Shown: one piece after another, positions 23,144 through 33,800 of the stretch
How positions within the stretch are numbered: position 1 is the stretch's first letter
Layout: the number at the start of each line of letters is the position of its first letter
Origin: Arachnopeziza araneosa
Lineage: Eukaryota > Ascomycota > Leotiomycetes > Helotiales > Arachnopezizaceae
DNA length: 64,000 bases
Reading direction: 5' to 3'
NCBI GenBank assembly: GCA_003988855.1
Contig: QYAI01000019.1
Span: forward strand, 191,278 to 255,277
Made by a program: the position numbers and the translations under genes
The notes under the pieces: model-generated
The model's input: the letters and a program-made list of their open reading frames with translations, nothing else
Told to the model about the DNA's origin: nothing
The model's database searches: none

Positions 23144-24014
23144 TATTCTCATCGGTTAGTATTCTCTATTCAATTCTCCTTTCATGCAAAAGACGAGCCT
23201 CGAGAATATCTTGCTCAAATCTCGATAGCTTTCACGTATAGGCTGGCGCCTTGTGATATTAAGGAGAAGGGAAATAAAATCTGATGGAGTTCCTTGCGGC
23301 TCCCCCCTTTTCTTCAAGAGATTGTGCTATACCCACATCCGTAAAAGAAGATAGAAGAGGGCACTCTGGCGTTTCGTGACTTTTTCGGCAGAGACTATGA
23401 TCTTGGGAATTGGTGTTGGCGTCAAGTAGAGAGAGGTACCGTAGAGGATTTGAAATACGAAACCAATAAGCTCAACTGCCATTTCGCTTGGAATATAATT
23501 TTCTCTCGTCCTAAGTCGCATGTGAACAGCTCCTGGTTGCTCATGTCTAAGGATTTTGATATCATTTCAACTATGCACTTCCAAGTGACATCCAAGCCGT
23601 GACGAACACGCAGACTAGGATGAAGATGCTTGGATTCCATAATTAGAACAAAGCTGATACTGGCTACTGGATAATTTTTTCTGCATGTCACGAAATCGAT
23701 AGTCCTTGAAACAATATATAGCCAGTAAAAGTTACAGGATTTATTCATAATTCGAGATTAAACGTACGTCCTAATCATCAATATGTTTGTCGCTATTCTT
23801 CCACGGAAAAACCCTTTATTGGCCCCAAGGGTTGAAACACACTGCAGCATTGAGATTGTAGTGGAGGTGGTAGAAAGTCTTATCTTGGGCTTAAATAAAT
23901 TCTATTTTGCATTGTCCGTCCAACTTCGCCTTAGAACTCCGCCCAAGAACTCTGACATACTTGCAGCACATGCAATCCAAACGCCAAGTATGCAATTGAC
24001 TATAGAAACATTTT
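23144..24014. other. Convergent intergenic region
   Basis: Lies between the transporter and the first DUF5672 gene. AT-rich; short frames only; no RNA or repeat seen. Confidence 0.55.
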
Positions 24015-25312
24015 CTACCAAGGCATTAAGCCTTCAGGTAACATTGGGTATTCAACTCCGTCGATCCATTCCGTCGCTTCATGCCCACCCATTTCATACA
24101 GGCCATCAAATCCCTCCTCTCGCTTCCAATTGCTGTTACAATCGCCTGGGACATATTTTGCAGCGTCCATGGTCAGCATCATCTTGACCTCAGGGCAATA
24201 ACTCCAAATATGCTTTCTCATTTCTGGTGTGCCCCAGATACCACTGTGGAGCGTTTGCCCGCTGCCTCCAGTGTGGTATCCCATAGGCTCATAGAATCCA
24301 TCTCTCCAGTCGTCAATGCCCTTCACAAGGTCTCCAGCTTTGGCTGTGGGGTCGTTCGGCGGGGGCTTCTTTGCTCCCTTACCTTTTTTGCCCGAAGTAA
24401 CCTTTTCTCCCTCACCCGTGTACATCTCGCCGCTGAATGTCAGACTGATTGTCCCATTAGCGAGCTTAGCTCCTGGAATGTGCCCGAGTCGATCCGTTAA
24501 CCAAACATCTTCAGGTTCCGTGTTCGGGAATCGCTCTTGGTTCCTCAGAACATTGATGATCCTGCTCACTCTCCGTAAGCTTAAGCCTCCATTACCTCCG
24601 AATCGTGCATTTGGGTTCCAAGGCGCGCCAACCCAATCGTATTCGAGCCAGTTGTTTAAACTCTGACGGCTGTTGGCACACAACATACTATCTGTCTGAA
24701 ATACTAGGAGCCATTCCGCGGGCTGTAAAACTACTTCATATAACCACAACGTTGTTAAAAACCTGCTAATCTCTTCTTGGCTTCCTGTGGTCATGTTCGC
24801 CGGGATATATGTCAGGTCTAATTTGCCGCTGTCAACATGATTTCGGATTGCTCGAGACGTGTTGAGATATTCTACTGATTCTAAGGAACCCATGAATCGA
24901 AATCGCCAGTCCGGAGGAACAACTGACATAAAGTGTAGCATCAGGGGGGCGAGAATAGGATTGCTACGGTTCTCGATGAGGAGAGCGACTTTGGAGGCGT
25001 TATATGGTGATTCAGTTGGCGATCCATAGTCGAAAGATATGATTGGGATCTTGGGGATTCTGGGAGGTTCGGGAATGGAGGGTCGGAGGAAGGTGAGGCA
25101 TAGAAAGCTATTCCGGACGCGGTTGGTGAGCCTGAGCTCTCGATGAAATGATAAGGGGAGGTCAAGGTACTGGGAAGCGGCACTCACAAGAATATCAAAA
25201 CAGCGCCAGCAGCGCGCATGCGACGAGTAGTTTTTGACCAAGCTGCAAAGGCTGCTGACTTGGTTGATTCCCAAAGGTCATCAATAGTCATATCTCCAGC
25301 TGAGGTTGCCAT
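24015..25312 (-). CDS. DUF5672 type II membrane protein A (putative glycosyltransferase)
   Basis: Minus-strand exons 25312-25188 and 25131-24015, giving 413 aa. A short cytosolic Arg-rich tail precedes a hydrophobic anchor around residues 34-50, with the rest expected in the lumen. The DUF5672 core shows ASKVALLIENR, VVPPDWRFRFMGS, EWLLVFQTDSMLC (an acidic centre placed like a DxD metal site), YDWVGAPWNPNARFGGNGG, SLRRVS and a C-terminal WSYCPEVKMML. The GNGG loop followed by SLR resembles the acceptor/donor-binding end of GT-A enzymes. Unlike the two neighbours it carries a Lys/Gly/Pro-rich insert (about residues 300-330). Biochemical role of the family in fungi is unknown to me; glycosyl transfer is inferred. 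Start at 25312 chosen because only it supplies the anchor in frame. Confidence 0.85.
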
Positions 25313-26712
25313 ATTGGCGACAGTGCCTTCCTCCGGCTTTCCCTTGACGCTCGCTCCGGGACGTCGAGATGTTGGCAGTCTTAGAGAATGTACATGCTAC
25401 AATGGAGGTGAATGAATATTCTGGGAAAGGGTTATGCCACGAAAGGGTCCGGTATGGGCTGTGTGAAGTTGCAGCCTGAGGTTCTGGGCGAGCGACCGAG
25501 CCCTTTGGCGCGGATGGGTATATGACACCTAGAATAGGGGCTAGATGGCTCGCGGATGGCGTGTCTGACTGGTCAGCACGTTTTCAGGCTGGATCTCGTA
25601 CTGAGGTGAGTACGGAGGAGTGATGGATACGAGATGATAATGCTCGTACGGTACGAAGAGAGAGGCTAATTTCAGGGCGAAGCGATTTAGAGAAACCAAG
25701 GAGGCTGTGTATCGAAAGAACGGGCCCCGTACTACAATGCCACGGATTCTCTTATTGCCACAACGGCAGTCAACTCTTGTAGACCGATTGCGCACCCCCT
25801 TTCCTGTCATTTATTGATTCATGTACTGGGTGTACGGTACCACGACCGCTGCAAACTTGGGTGGACCACGATCCTTATTAATGCCCCCTCGAGAAGTGCG
25901 TGATGGGAGTCGTGGGGGTGTAGGAAAAGCTTGTCTGCTCGCTCGTCGACTTATTCTGGTGGGACGTTAAGCCTTCCTCTTCTCCTGATTCGTCATGTCA
26001 GGAGGGATGCCCGAGGCGATGCATTCATTCCAGTCAGCAGGAGGAATTGTTCGGTTTCCGATCTGGTTGGATGGGTGGTGGTAGGACGGACGGACGAAGA
26101 ATGAATAGATGCTGCGGGTGGATGGAATTTGCTATGCTTGGTGAGTCTGCGGTGCTCCCTCTCTCTTTCCCTCTCTCCCTGTGCTGCTGTGCAAGTCTCG
26201 AAGGGAAAAATCTTGGGCATTTACCCCACCAAGCGCTCGCTGGCGCAGGCCCCCTGCAGCGCCTTCATCGACGGGTCGATCCCAAGTAGGCATCCTGGGC
26301 CGTGCAGAGCGCGAATCTCTGCTGTTGTGGAGGATCCCTACCCCTGCGGGCTGCGCTGAAATATTGACTATCGATCAATGAAAAGAAAATTTGGGTGTGG
26401 AGCACTGAGCACACCCCAAATCAGTCGCCGTTGCCCTCTTTCGGACCCTGGAAAAATATGACGCCCAATGTAGACATCTGTGCTTGCCTGGTCCATTCCA
26501 ATCTCACTTCATTCTCCGCCCTTAGGGCTTCTCTTTCTCGAGCCCAAATCGTCAACTACATCCTCCTCTGACCTTCCTGCCAGCATTACCTTCGCGTCCT
26601 CGTCGTCAGCGTTAAATGGTGGTGGGAAAACTCCCGCAACGGATTGCGGACGGTTGACTCGGAGTGGCATCGCAGAGAGAAGCATCTCACCATTAAAGCT
26701 TGAAAAAGAATA
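25313..26712. promoter_or_regulatory. Divergent promoter between DUF5672 genes A and B
   Basis: A 1.4 kb gap between two opposing start codons. It includes a CT-rich tract near 26155-26180 and several GC-rich stretches. Open frames on both strands are short and family-less. Confidence 0.45.
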
Positions 26713-27787
26713 ATGGTTGTCCTCACATCCTCTCTCGAAGAGCGGCGGCGGAGGTCGCGCAACATCGTCTTTGCAGCCTTCATTCTCCTTATCACCATCT
26801 GGTCTCTCAAGCTTGCCTACCCGCAAAAAACCATCCTCGGTCTTTACCAGAGCCATAATCCTACCATTCAACCCACAGCCGTTTCCTCACCTGCGCCCAA
26901 ATCTACAAATGCAAACGCAGACAAATGGAAAACCAAGCCTACCGAAGACCTGTCGAAACCGGACACTTTCAACGGGACTGTGACAAATAAGGCCGCAGTC
27001 ATCCTCGAATCACAGTTTCGTGCCAATCTCATCCCCCTCATCCTACACTTCTCAAGCGTCTTAGGCCCATCCTGGCCCATCCTCATCTACACTTCTGCCG
27101 AATCCGTAGGACTGTTTGCTTCCTCTGCAGCACTGGCACGCTATCTGCTGTTGGGCATAGTACAGATCAAAATACTTCCCCAGACAGTCCTTTTCACAAA
27201 CTCTGATACAGTGAGCGAGTTCATGACCCAACCGTGGCTGTGGGAGGATCTGGCACCGGCCGAACATATCCTTATATTTCAAAGCGATAGCATGCTATGT
27301 GCAAACGCAGCGAGGAGTGTAGAGGATTTTTTTGAATATGATTTAGTTGGTGCTTCGATCAAGGGAGGCGCTGCGAAAAGACATGACGGAGGACTTTCAC
27401 TCAGAAAACGTTCGACAATGCTCAAGATTTTGGAGAATTGGAGCTGGGAGGATACGAAAAAAGAGGGAGATACACTCGAAGAACACTGGTTCTTCAACAG
27501 GTACGGTCATTTTTCTCTCGTCCATTCAAGTGCTAGGCTCATTAGTGAATAGGATGAAAGAAATACAAGAAGAGCAGGCGAGTGCTGGCATGGAGCCCGA
27601 GGAGGAAGATGCTATAAATCTTCCTTCGCTGGAAGTTACGAGGACGTTCAGCGTGAACTCTATCGACTACCCACATCCGCTAGGGGTGCATCAAGTTCAT
27701 CGATGGGGAAAAGACCAGGTTGCTACCTTGGATGAGTGGTGTCCAGAGTACAAGCTTTGTTCGAAGGATGATGTTAAGGGTAGATGA
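26713..27787 (+). CDS. DUF5672 type II membrane protein B (putative glycosyltransferase)
   Basis: Exons 26713-27500 and 27553-27787, giving 340 aa. A basic tail (EERRRRSR) and a membrane anchor (NIVFAAFILLITIWSLKLA, about 17-35) are followed by a Ser/Thr/Pro stem of about 55 residues and the DUF5672 core. It keeps the acidic centre (HILIFQSDSMLCANAARS), but the following loop is diverged: YDLVGASIKGG replaces YDWVGAPWNP, and the GGNGG loop is reduced to KRHDGGLSLRKRS. The C-terminal half is shorter than in the paralogues but ends in a matching DEWCPEYKLCSKDD. Tandem with gene C and divergent from A, so local duplication is likely. The loop changes suggest altered donor or acceptor use, or reduced activity. 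Confidence 0.82.
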
Positions 27788-28769
27788 GGGTTCATCATTT
27801 TGAGATAGCGTCTTGCATAGCTTGGAGTCTTGGTTGGGGCTGGAGTATACCTGGGCCATTGTTGGGTGTAACATTCTAATCTAGATACACATAGCGCAAG
27901 CTTTATATCATTCACTGGATCAGCAGTCCTCAGGACCACTATCGTGGCCGAGGACTACAACCACGTGAGGCCTTGATGCAAGGAATAATTCGATGAAAAC
28001 TATCTTGACTGGCCCACCAGCGCCAAAGTCTGGGAAACAACGGTTGGCTTAGCGAAGTCGGCAACGTCCAAAGGAGCAGCATCGAATGCAAAGCCTCACC
28101 TTCCAGAGCCTACAAGGTGGCTGACAGAAGTTTGATCCACTGAAGGGAGACGGGGAGAGAGACACTTCTGCGACGCAATTTATGAATGACTGATTCAAGG
28201 GGGATTTTAGAGAAGACCAGAGTTCTGGGAGCTGACGTAGGGGCCCCACGAGGCCACGAGTCCACCTCGTCTTGATGTTTTAGGGCAGATGACGGAAGGG
28301 TAGGAATGTACGGAGTAGGTACGGTATGACCTTCTAGGGCTACGGTGCTGTAGGGAGGTCGGACTACAAATCTCGCCACACAATGAAGCAAGTCGGCCGT
28401 CCGGTTCTAGACACCAGCGGCACTCCCAGCCGCAATAAATCCTTGTCGGGGCAATGTGTGGCATTGGGAAACTTCGGGGGCACAAAATAGCATATCCCAC
28501 ATCAGGCTGGGGCCGGACCAGTTCCCGTTGTAACTTCGTGTCTAGCAAACATTGTCATCCACCAGCCCCAAGGCAAACTTCACTCCTTTGTCTTCCACTA
28601 CCGGCACCATCAAGTCCCGGCCTCTACAATATGCACTTCTACTTCCAAATCAATCGGCACTCGAAATCCTGAGGTCTTCCTCCTTGCGCATCCTTCGCCT
28701 CAATCTGTCCTCGACACTCCTGGGGATTCTTGAGAGACTGCAGAGTGTATTTCACATCTCGCGAGGACA
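27788..28769. other. Intergenic region
   Basis: Between tandem DUF5672 genes B and C. Contains TACGGAGTA/GGTACGGTA-like short motifs around 28307-28330. Antisense frames of 80-110 codons have no recognisable content. Confidence 0.5.
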
Positions 28770-29970
28770 ATGTCGACTTTAAATACCCACTCGAGTTCGT
28801 TAGGCAATAACATATTCATGATAAACAGGACTAGGATAATTTTGGCAGTATCACTCGTTGCTACGTGAGTAACTACTATGAAATGGGGCAAAAGCCGAGA
28901 CACTTCACTGATGCCTTCTTGCGTAGATGGACCATCGCACATCTACTCCCGGCATATAAGCAGACAGTTCAAGACATAGCAAAAGATAACTACAACGATT
29001 TGATAGAACACCTGCCCGCAGTTAAAGTCGACTGGCACCCTAATTACGACCCCAAGAAGCAATTCAATGCCTCTAAGGTTGCGCTCCTGATCGAAGGGCG
29101 CCCTATACCACATCTCGTCCCACAAATCCTCCATATGATTGCTGTTGTTCCCCCGGATTGGAGGTTCATGTTTATTGGCACAAACAAGAGTGTGATCAGT
29201 GTGTCCCGTAGCTTTGCGACACAATACCAAGAGGCGAACGGAAAGCTTGATTTAGTGGTACTTCCTAAACCATGGAAGATTGATAGTAAGGAGGATGTCT
29301 ATAGATTACTCACAGATCTCCGCTTCTACAACGAATTCTTGCCAGACGTGGAGTGGCTCTTAAAATACGAGTCTGACAGCATTATGTGTGCGAGGTCTGA
29401 TGATAGCTTGAACGATTGGCTTCACTACAGCTGGGCAGGAGCGCCGAGGCAAGCATAGCCAGACCCATCTATAAAAAGGTTTTCTAATTGGTTATTTCTA
29501 GATCCGAAAATGATAGATTTGCTGGAAATGGCGGCCTCTCACTTCGCCGAGTATCTACGGTACGTCAGATACTTGACTTTCAGGAAAGAATTAATGACAC
29601 GGAACCTGAGGATGAATGGTTTGGCAAACGAATTACTGCTCAACGTGGAGCAATAGTTGCTACTGGAGACCAAGAGAATCACTTTTCGGTCGAGTCGATA
29701 TGGCATGAAAAGCCGATGGGTTATCATGTTCGAGATGGAGGAGAGAATCTTGCGGACGATGTCTGGAAGAATCCAGAACGCAGGAAGAAGAACTTCGAGT
29801 ACTGCCCCGAGCTGGCTATGATCATGCCAATGAAACTTGAGCGAGAGAGGTGTGAAGGAGACAACCGAGAAGGGAAGGTTATCCAAACCGAAGAAGAGAA
29901 GACGGCACAAGAAGCGGAACAAACGAGGGCCAGGGCGAAAGCGAAATTGAAAGGCAAACCGATAAAATGA
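28770..29970 (+). CDS. DUF5672 type II membrane protein C (putative glycosyltransferase)
   Basis: Exons 28770-28864, 28927-29448 and 29502-29970, giving 361 aa. The N-terminal anchor is split by intron 1 (FMINRTRIILAVSLVAT joined to WTIAHLLPAY). The core closely parallels protein A: FNASKVALLIEGR, VVPPDWRFMFIGT, EWLLKYESDSIMCARS, YSWAGAPRSENDRFAGNGG, SLRRVS, EPEDEWF and FEYCPELAMIM. The tail is Glu/Lys/Arg-rich (TRARAKAKLKGKPIK). Intron 2 has a GCAAGC donor; without it the conserved AGAP-R...FAGNGG segment cannot be joined. Likely a Golgi-facing enzyme; activity inferred only from the metal-site-like core and the linked sugar-nucleotide genes. Confidence 0.85.
29449..29501 (+). other. Probable GC-AG intron
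   Basis: A 53-nt intron beginning GCAAGC and ending TCTAG, within the most conserved part of DUF5672 protein C. No GT donor nearby restores the frame. Confidence 0.8.
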
Positions 29971-30527
29971 CGGTGGAGAAGGTGTTTATGACAGTCAGGA
30001 CATCTGTTTGTACTTCTAGCGATCCCGCCCTCTTCTACAATTGATAATTTAGGAAACGAATTTCTAGTTCAGAGTTGGTCTAAAGGCGTCTGGGGGCTGT
30101 TTTCCAGGTCAATTGGGAAGGCCAGTTATAGAGAATTTGGAAGCTACATCTTTCCCCTTTTTGTGACGTAGAAGCACACTCTAAGGGAGAGAAGGTTGCG
30201 AGTAAAGTTTATCCTGCTAAAGATGCATTGATGAATAACCAGGAGAGCAGCTGGTCGATCCTTCATTTCTTCCCTGACGATTCCTCGTACTTTATCCACC
30301 CTCTTCTTCTTCATCATCTTCTTCTTACCTAGCGCCGGCCATTCTTGATCTTTACGAAGGTAAATGTGTCCCGTCACCGGAACATCGGCGTGTCTTACCT
30401 AACCATGCCTAACCTAGGTAAGGTAAGGTTTCGAGGTCATAAAGTTCTTGAAAGAAAATAACTCTCTCATCAAATTCATCGTCCCAGTCTCGCACCTCTT
30501 ACCTTATCGTGCTTAGGAGCATTTACT
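29971..30527. other. Intergenic region with inverted TTACCT/AGGTAA repeats
   Basis: Promoter and leader of RHB1. At 30394-30427 CTTACCTAACC and CCTAACCTAGGTAAGGTAAGG form an imperfect inverted repeat about 100 bp upstream of the start codon. Nothing else recognised. Confidence 0.5.
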
Positions 30528-31297
30528 ATGCCTGCACCTCCCAAGCAGCGCAAGATCGCCATTGTTGGCAGCAGATCCGTGGGTATGCAGCTTCTTCCTC
30601 GAGCTCATCAAATCAGCAACCTACAAACACCCTCACAGAATCCGTTCCACATAATCTAACACAACCATAGGCAAATCTTCACTCACGGTTCAGTTCGTTG
30701 ATGGCCATTTCGTAGAAAGCTACTATCCTACGATAGAGAATACTTTCAGCAAGGTTATCAAGTTCAAAGGCCAAGAATACGCCACTGAGATAATTGATAC
30801 GGCCGGTCAGGTGAGAGGCTTCTTTCATTGCTCAATGGAGGTCATTGTCCAGACTAATGCATTGGGTTTTGTAGGATGAGTACAGCATTCTCAACTCGAA
30901 GCATTTCATTGGGATCCATGGTTATGTCTTGGTGTACTCAGTAGCTTCAACGCAGTCCTTTGAGATGGTACAGGTTATTCGAGACAAGATTCTAAATCAC
31001 CTAGTAAGCAGCTCTTAAGAGGAGTTCATTGAACTGTTTCCTTTCTGACTCCTGTAGGGCTCTGATTGGGTTCCTATTGTGATTGTGGGCAATAAGAGTG
31101 ACTTGCGTCCGGACCAACGCCAGGTCACCGTTGAAGAAGGCAAAGCGTTGGCCGAGAAATTCAACTGTGCCTACACGGAAGCAAGTGCACGTTACAATGA
31201 GAATGTTACCAAGGCTTTTGAGCTGATGATTGGACAAATTGAGAAATCCCAAAATCCTAATGAGCCTACGGGTGGAAATAAATGCCAGGTAATGTAG
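30528..31297 (+). CDS. RHB1: Rheb-family small GTPase
   Basis: Exons 30528-30582, 30671-30810, 30875-31003 and 31058-31297, giving 187 aa. Ras-superfamily switch that activates TORC1 and affects basic amino-acid uptake in fungi. Seen: the G1 loop GSRSVGKSS with the Arg-Ser pair that marks Rheb instead of Gly-Gly; effector PTIENTF; G3 DTAGQDE (spanning intron 2); G4 NKSD; G5 EASAR; and a C-terminal CaaX box CQVM for farnesylation and endomembrane attachment. Three introns interrupt the G domain. Every G box is intact. Confidence 0.97.
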
Positions 31298-31625
31298 TGA
31301 TGGATGGGAGGTTGGATTATTTGTTGCATGGGATGGTTTAGAGAAGTCTTAATGAGCGGCGTTCAGGGAGTGCTATTTTCAATGAAAGGCCTTCTCGTAC
31401 AGTCACTGAGGCCTATCCAAGGCAATTGACTGGTTTGAGTCGCGTTGAGCTGGGACGCTGTAAGAGTTGGGCGTTGCTCAGAGTTCTGGAGCCAATCATA
31501 GGCCCGCATAATCCACCCCACACCAGGCTGAAATTCACTCTGAGTCAACCCTCGGTCCCTAGAATATTCACAACAAATCCACTCCGCGCCAGCTCTCTTA
31601 ACAGAGAGCAACCAGGCCTATCAAA
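31298..31625. other. Short intergenic region
   Basis: 3' flank of RHB1 and promoter/leader of the seryl-tRNA synthetase gene; nothing else seen. Confidence 0.6.
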
Positions 31626-33277
31626 ATGCTCGACATTTTCGATTTCATTGTTGAGAAAGGTGGCGATCCCAAGAAGATCAAAGAATCTCAACGACGCCGC
31701 TACGCTCCAGAGGAAGCGGTGGACGAGGTTATTGCACTCTATGAGGATCATAGAAAAAGTGAGCATGGCTCTCCTCACAAAACCAAAATCAATTTGGAAG
31801 ATTGACTCCTCCTAGCCCAATATGCTGCAACTCAAATAAATACAAAGATCAACGAGGTCCAGAAGCAAATCGGCGCGAAGAAGAAGGCCAAAGAAACTGC
31901 AGACGATTTGATGAAGCAGAAGGTCGATTTAGAGAAAGAGAAGAAGGCCTTGGTTGAATCTGCTGGAGAAAAAGAAGTCACCCTAAAAAAGAAGATTGGC
32001 ACGATTGGCAATGTTGTTCACGACTCAGTACCGGTCAACAATGATGAGGTTATTCTAGCTAGCCAAACCTTGAAGGAGTCAAACTAACTCCTATCTAGGA
32101 CCACAACACGCTCCAGCGAACTTGGGCACCCGAGGGAGTCAAAGTCGAGAAACGAAATGTTCTTTCCCATCACGAAGTACTCACAAGACTAGATGGCTAT
32201 GACCCTGAGCGAGGTGTAAAGGTTGTCGGCCACCGAGGCTACTTCTTGAAGAAATGGGGTGTGTTCTTGAACCAGGCTCTGATAAACTACGGCTTGGAGT
32301 TCCTTGACTCACAGGGGTACACGCCTTTACAAACACCTCAATTCATGCTCAAGGACTACATGGCGAAGACGGCGCAATTGGAGCAGTTCGATGAGGAACT
32401 TTACAAGGTGGTTGACGGCGATGCGCAGAATGACAAGTATCTCATTGCCACATCTGAGCAGCCTATCTCTGCATTCCATGCGGATGAGTGGTTAGTCGCA
32501 AAGGATTTGCCTATTAGATATGCTGGATTCTCCTCGTGTTATCGAAGAGAAGCTGGCTCACATGGCAGAGATGCGTGGGGAATCTTCCGTGTTCATCAAT
32601 TCGAGAAGGTAATAATTCCCCGAAAATAAATCACTTTGGATCAACTAACACTACTTAGGTAGAGCAATTCGTTCTAACAGACCCTGAAAAATCCTGGGAA
32701 ATGTTTGACGATATGATTGCCATTTCAGAAGAATTTTACAAGTCCCTCGGTGTTCCCTATCGTGTCGTCGCCATCGTCTCTGGTGCATTGAACAACGCAG
32801 CAGCAAAGAAATATGATTTAGAGGCCTGGTTCCCCTTCCAAGGTGAATACAAAGAGCTTGTTTCCTGCTCCAACTGTACCGATTATCAATCTCGCGCGCT
32901 CGAGATCAGATACGGTGCCAAGTTGCAAACCGAGATCCGCAAGAAGTATGTTCATGCACTGAACTCCACTTTATGTGCCACCGAAAGGGCCTTGTGCTGT
33001 CTTTTAGAAAATTTTCAGACCGAAGAGGTATGATTCCGTTTCCTTCGTGAAAGCTTTCTTGGTCACTGACTTCTGCTAGGGATTCAACGTTCCTGAACCA
33101 CTCCGAAAGTATCTTCCTGGGGCTCCTGGGTTTATTTCATTTTCCAAGGAGCTTGCTAAGGACACTACATCTCAGAAGGCGAAGGGAAAGGCTGACAAGG
33201 CTCCCAAGCCAAAGGTTGCTCCTGTGGGCGAGGGCGCTAAGGAAGTTGGAGAATCGCTCAAGGATTTGAAAGTCTGA
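31626..33277 (+). CDS. SES1: Cytosolic seryl-tRNA synthetase
   Basis: Exons 31626-31758, 31816-32048, 32099-32608, 32659-33027 and 33080-33277, giving 480 aa. Class II synthetase charging tRNA-Ser, and tRNA-Sec where present. Seen: the N-terminal helical-hairpin arm (about residues 30-110, Lys/Glu-rich coiled coil), motif 2 around FSSCYRREAGSHGRDAWGIF, the serine-binding WFPFQGEYKELVSCSNCTDY, motif 3 around LNSTLCATERALCCLLEN, and a Lys/Pro/Ala-rich C-terminal tail as in eukaryotic cytosolic enzymes. No mitochondrial presequence. A GTTATT donor for intron 2 is weak but needed for frame. Confidence 0.97.
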
Positions 33278-33800
33278 GAGTGCGATATGGAGACGTAGAA
33301 TTTGTTGCCTGTTCGATGCATATTCTTGTGCTTTCTGATATGAAAAGAATAAATGAATAAACTATTGTACCGTACTTGGCTGTACGTAAGTACGAGTAAC
33401 CTCGAATCGTCTATAAATGGCCGTTCATGTCCCTTCTCAACCTCGCGCAGTCTTGTAAAAAAAAAGTTGTATGATGATGAATAGCTATGGTACTCTTCAT
33501 AAACATTTTGAGCGTGTATCTGAATTGTGACCAGACTCCAAATTGAATCGTTCTGATACGTTGCATGTCCGAGGGAATGCTACTGATAACAGTTGGTGGT
33601 GCCTGCCACAAGCGATTTAACATCATATGACGGGTTCTTGACAGAACCTTCGAGCCAGCATCCCATATTCAAAAATAGGCACCGGCCCAAAAATAACGAG
33701 CTCTTTCAATCAACGGTGAATCTCTTGATGAATCAAAATTCGTTGCGTGTTTCTTAAGAACAGACAAACGCGCATTCCACACATCGGTCGAAACGAGGCT
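33278..33800. other. Intergenic region
   Basis: AT-rich, with a TACCGTACTT...GTACGTAAGTACGAGTA cluster near 33368-33398 just past the synthetase gene. No gene or RNA recognised. Confidence 0.5.

Noticed and set aside
26509..26871. 120-codon minus-strand frame at the start of DUF5672 gene B
   Set aside because: Antisense to the confirmed anchor and stem of protein B; no domain of its own.
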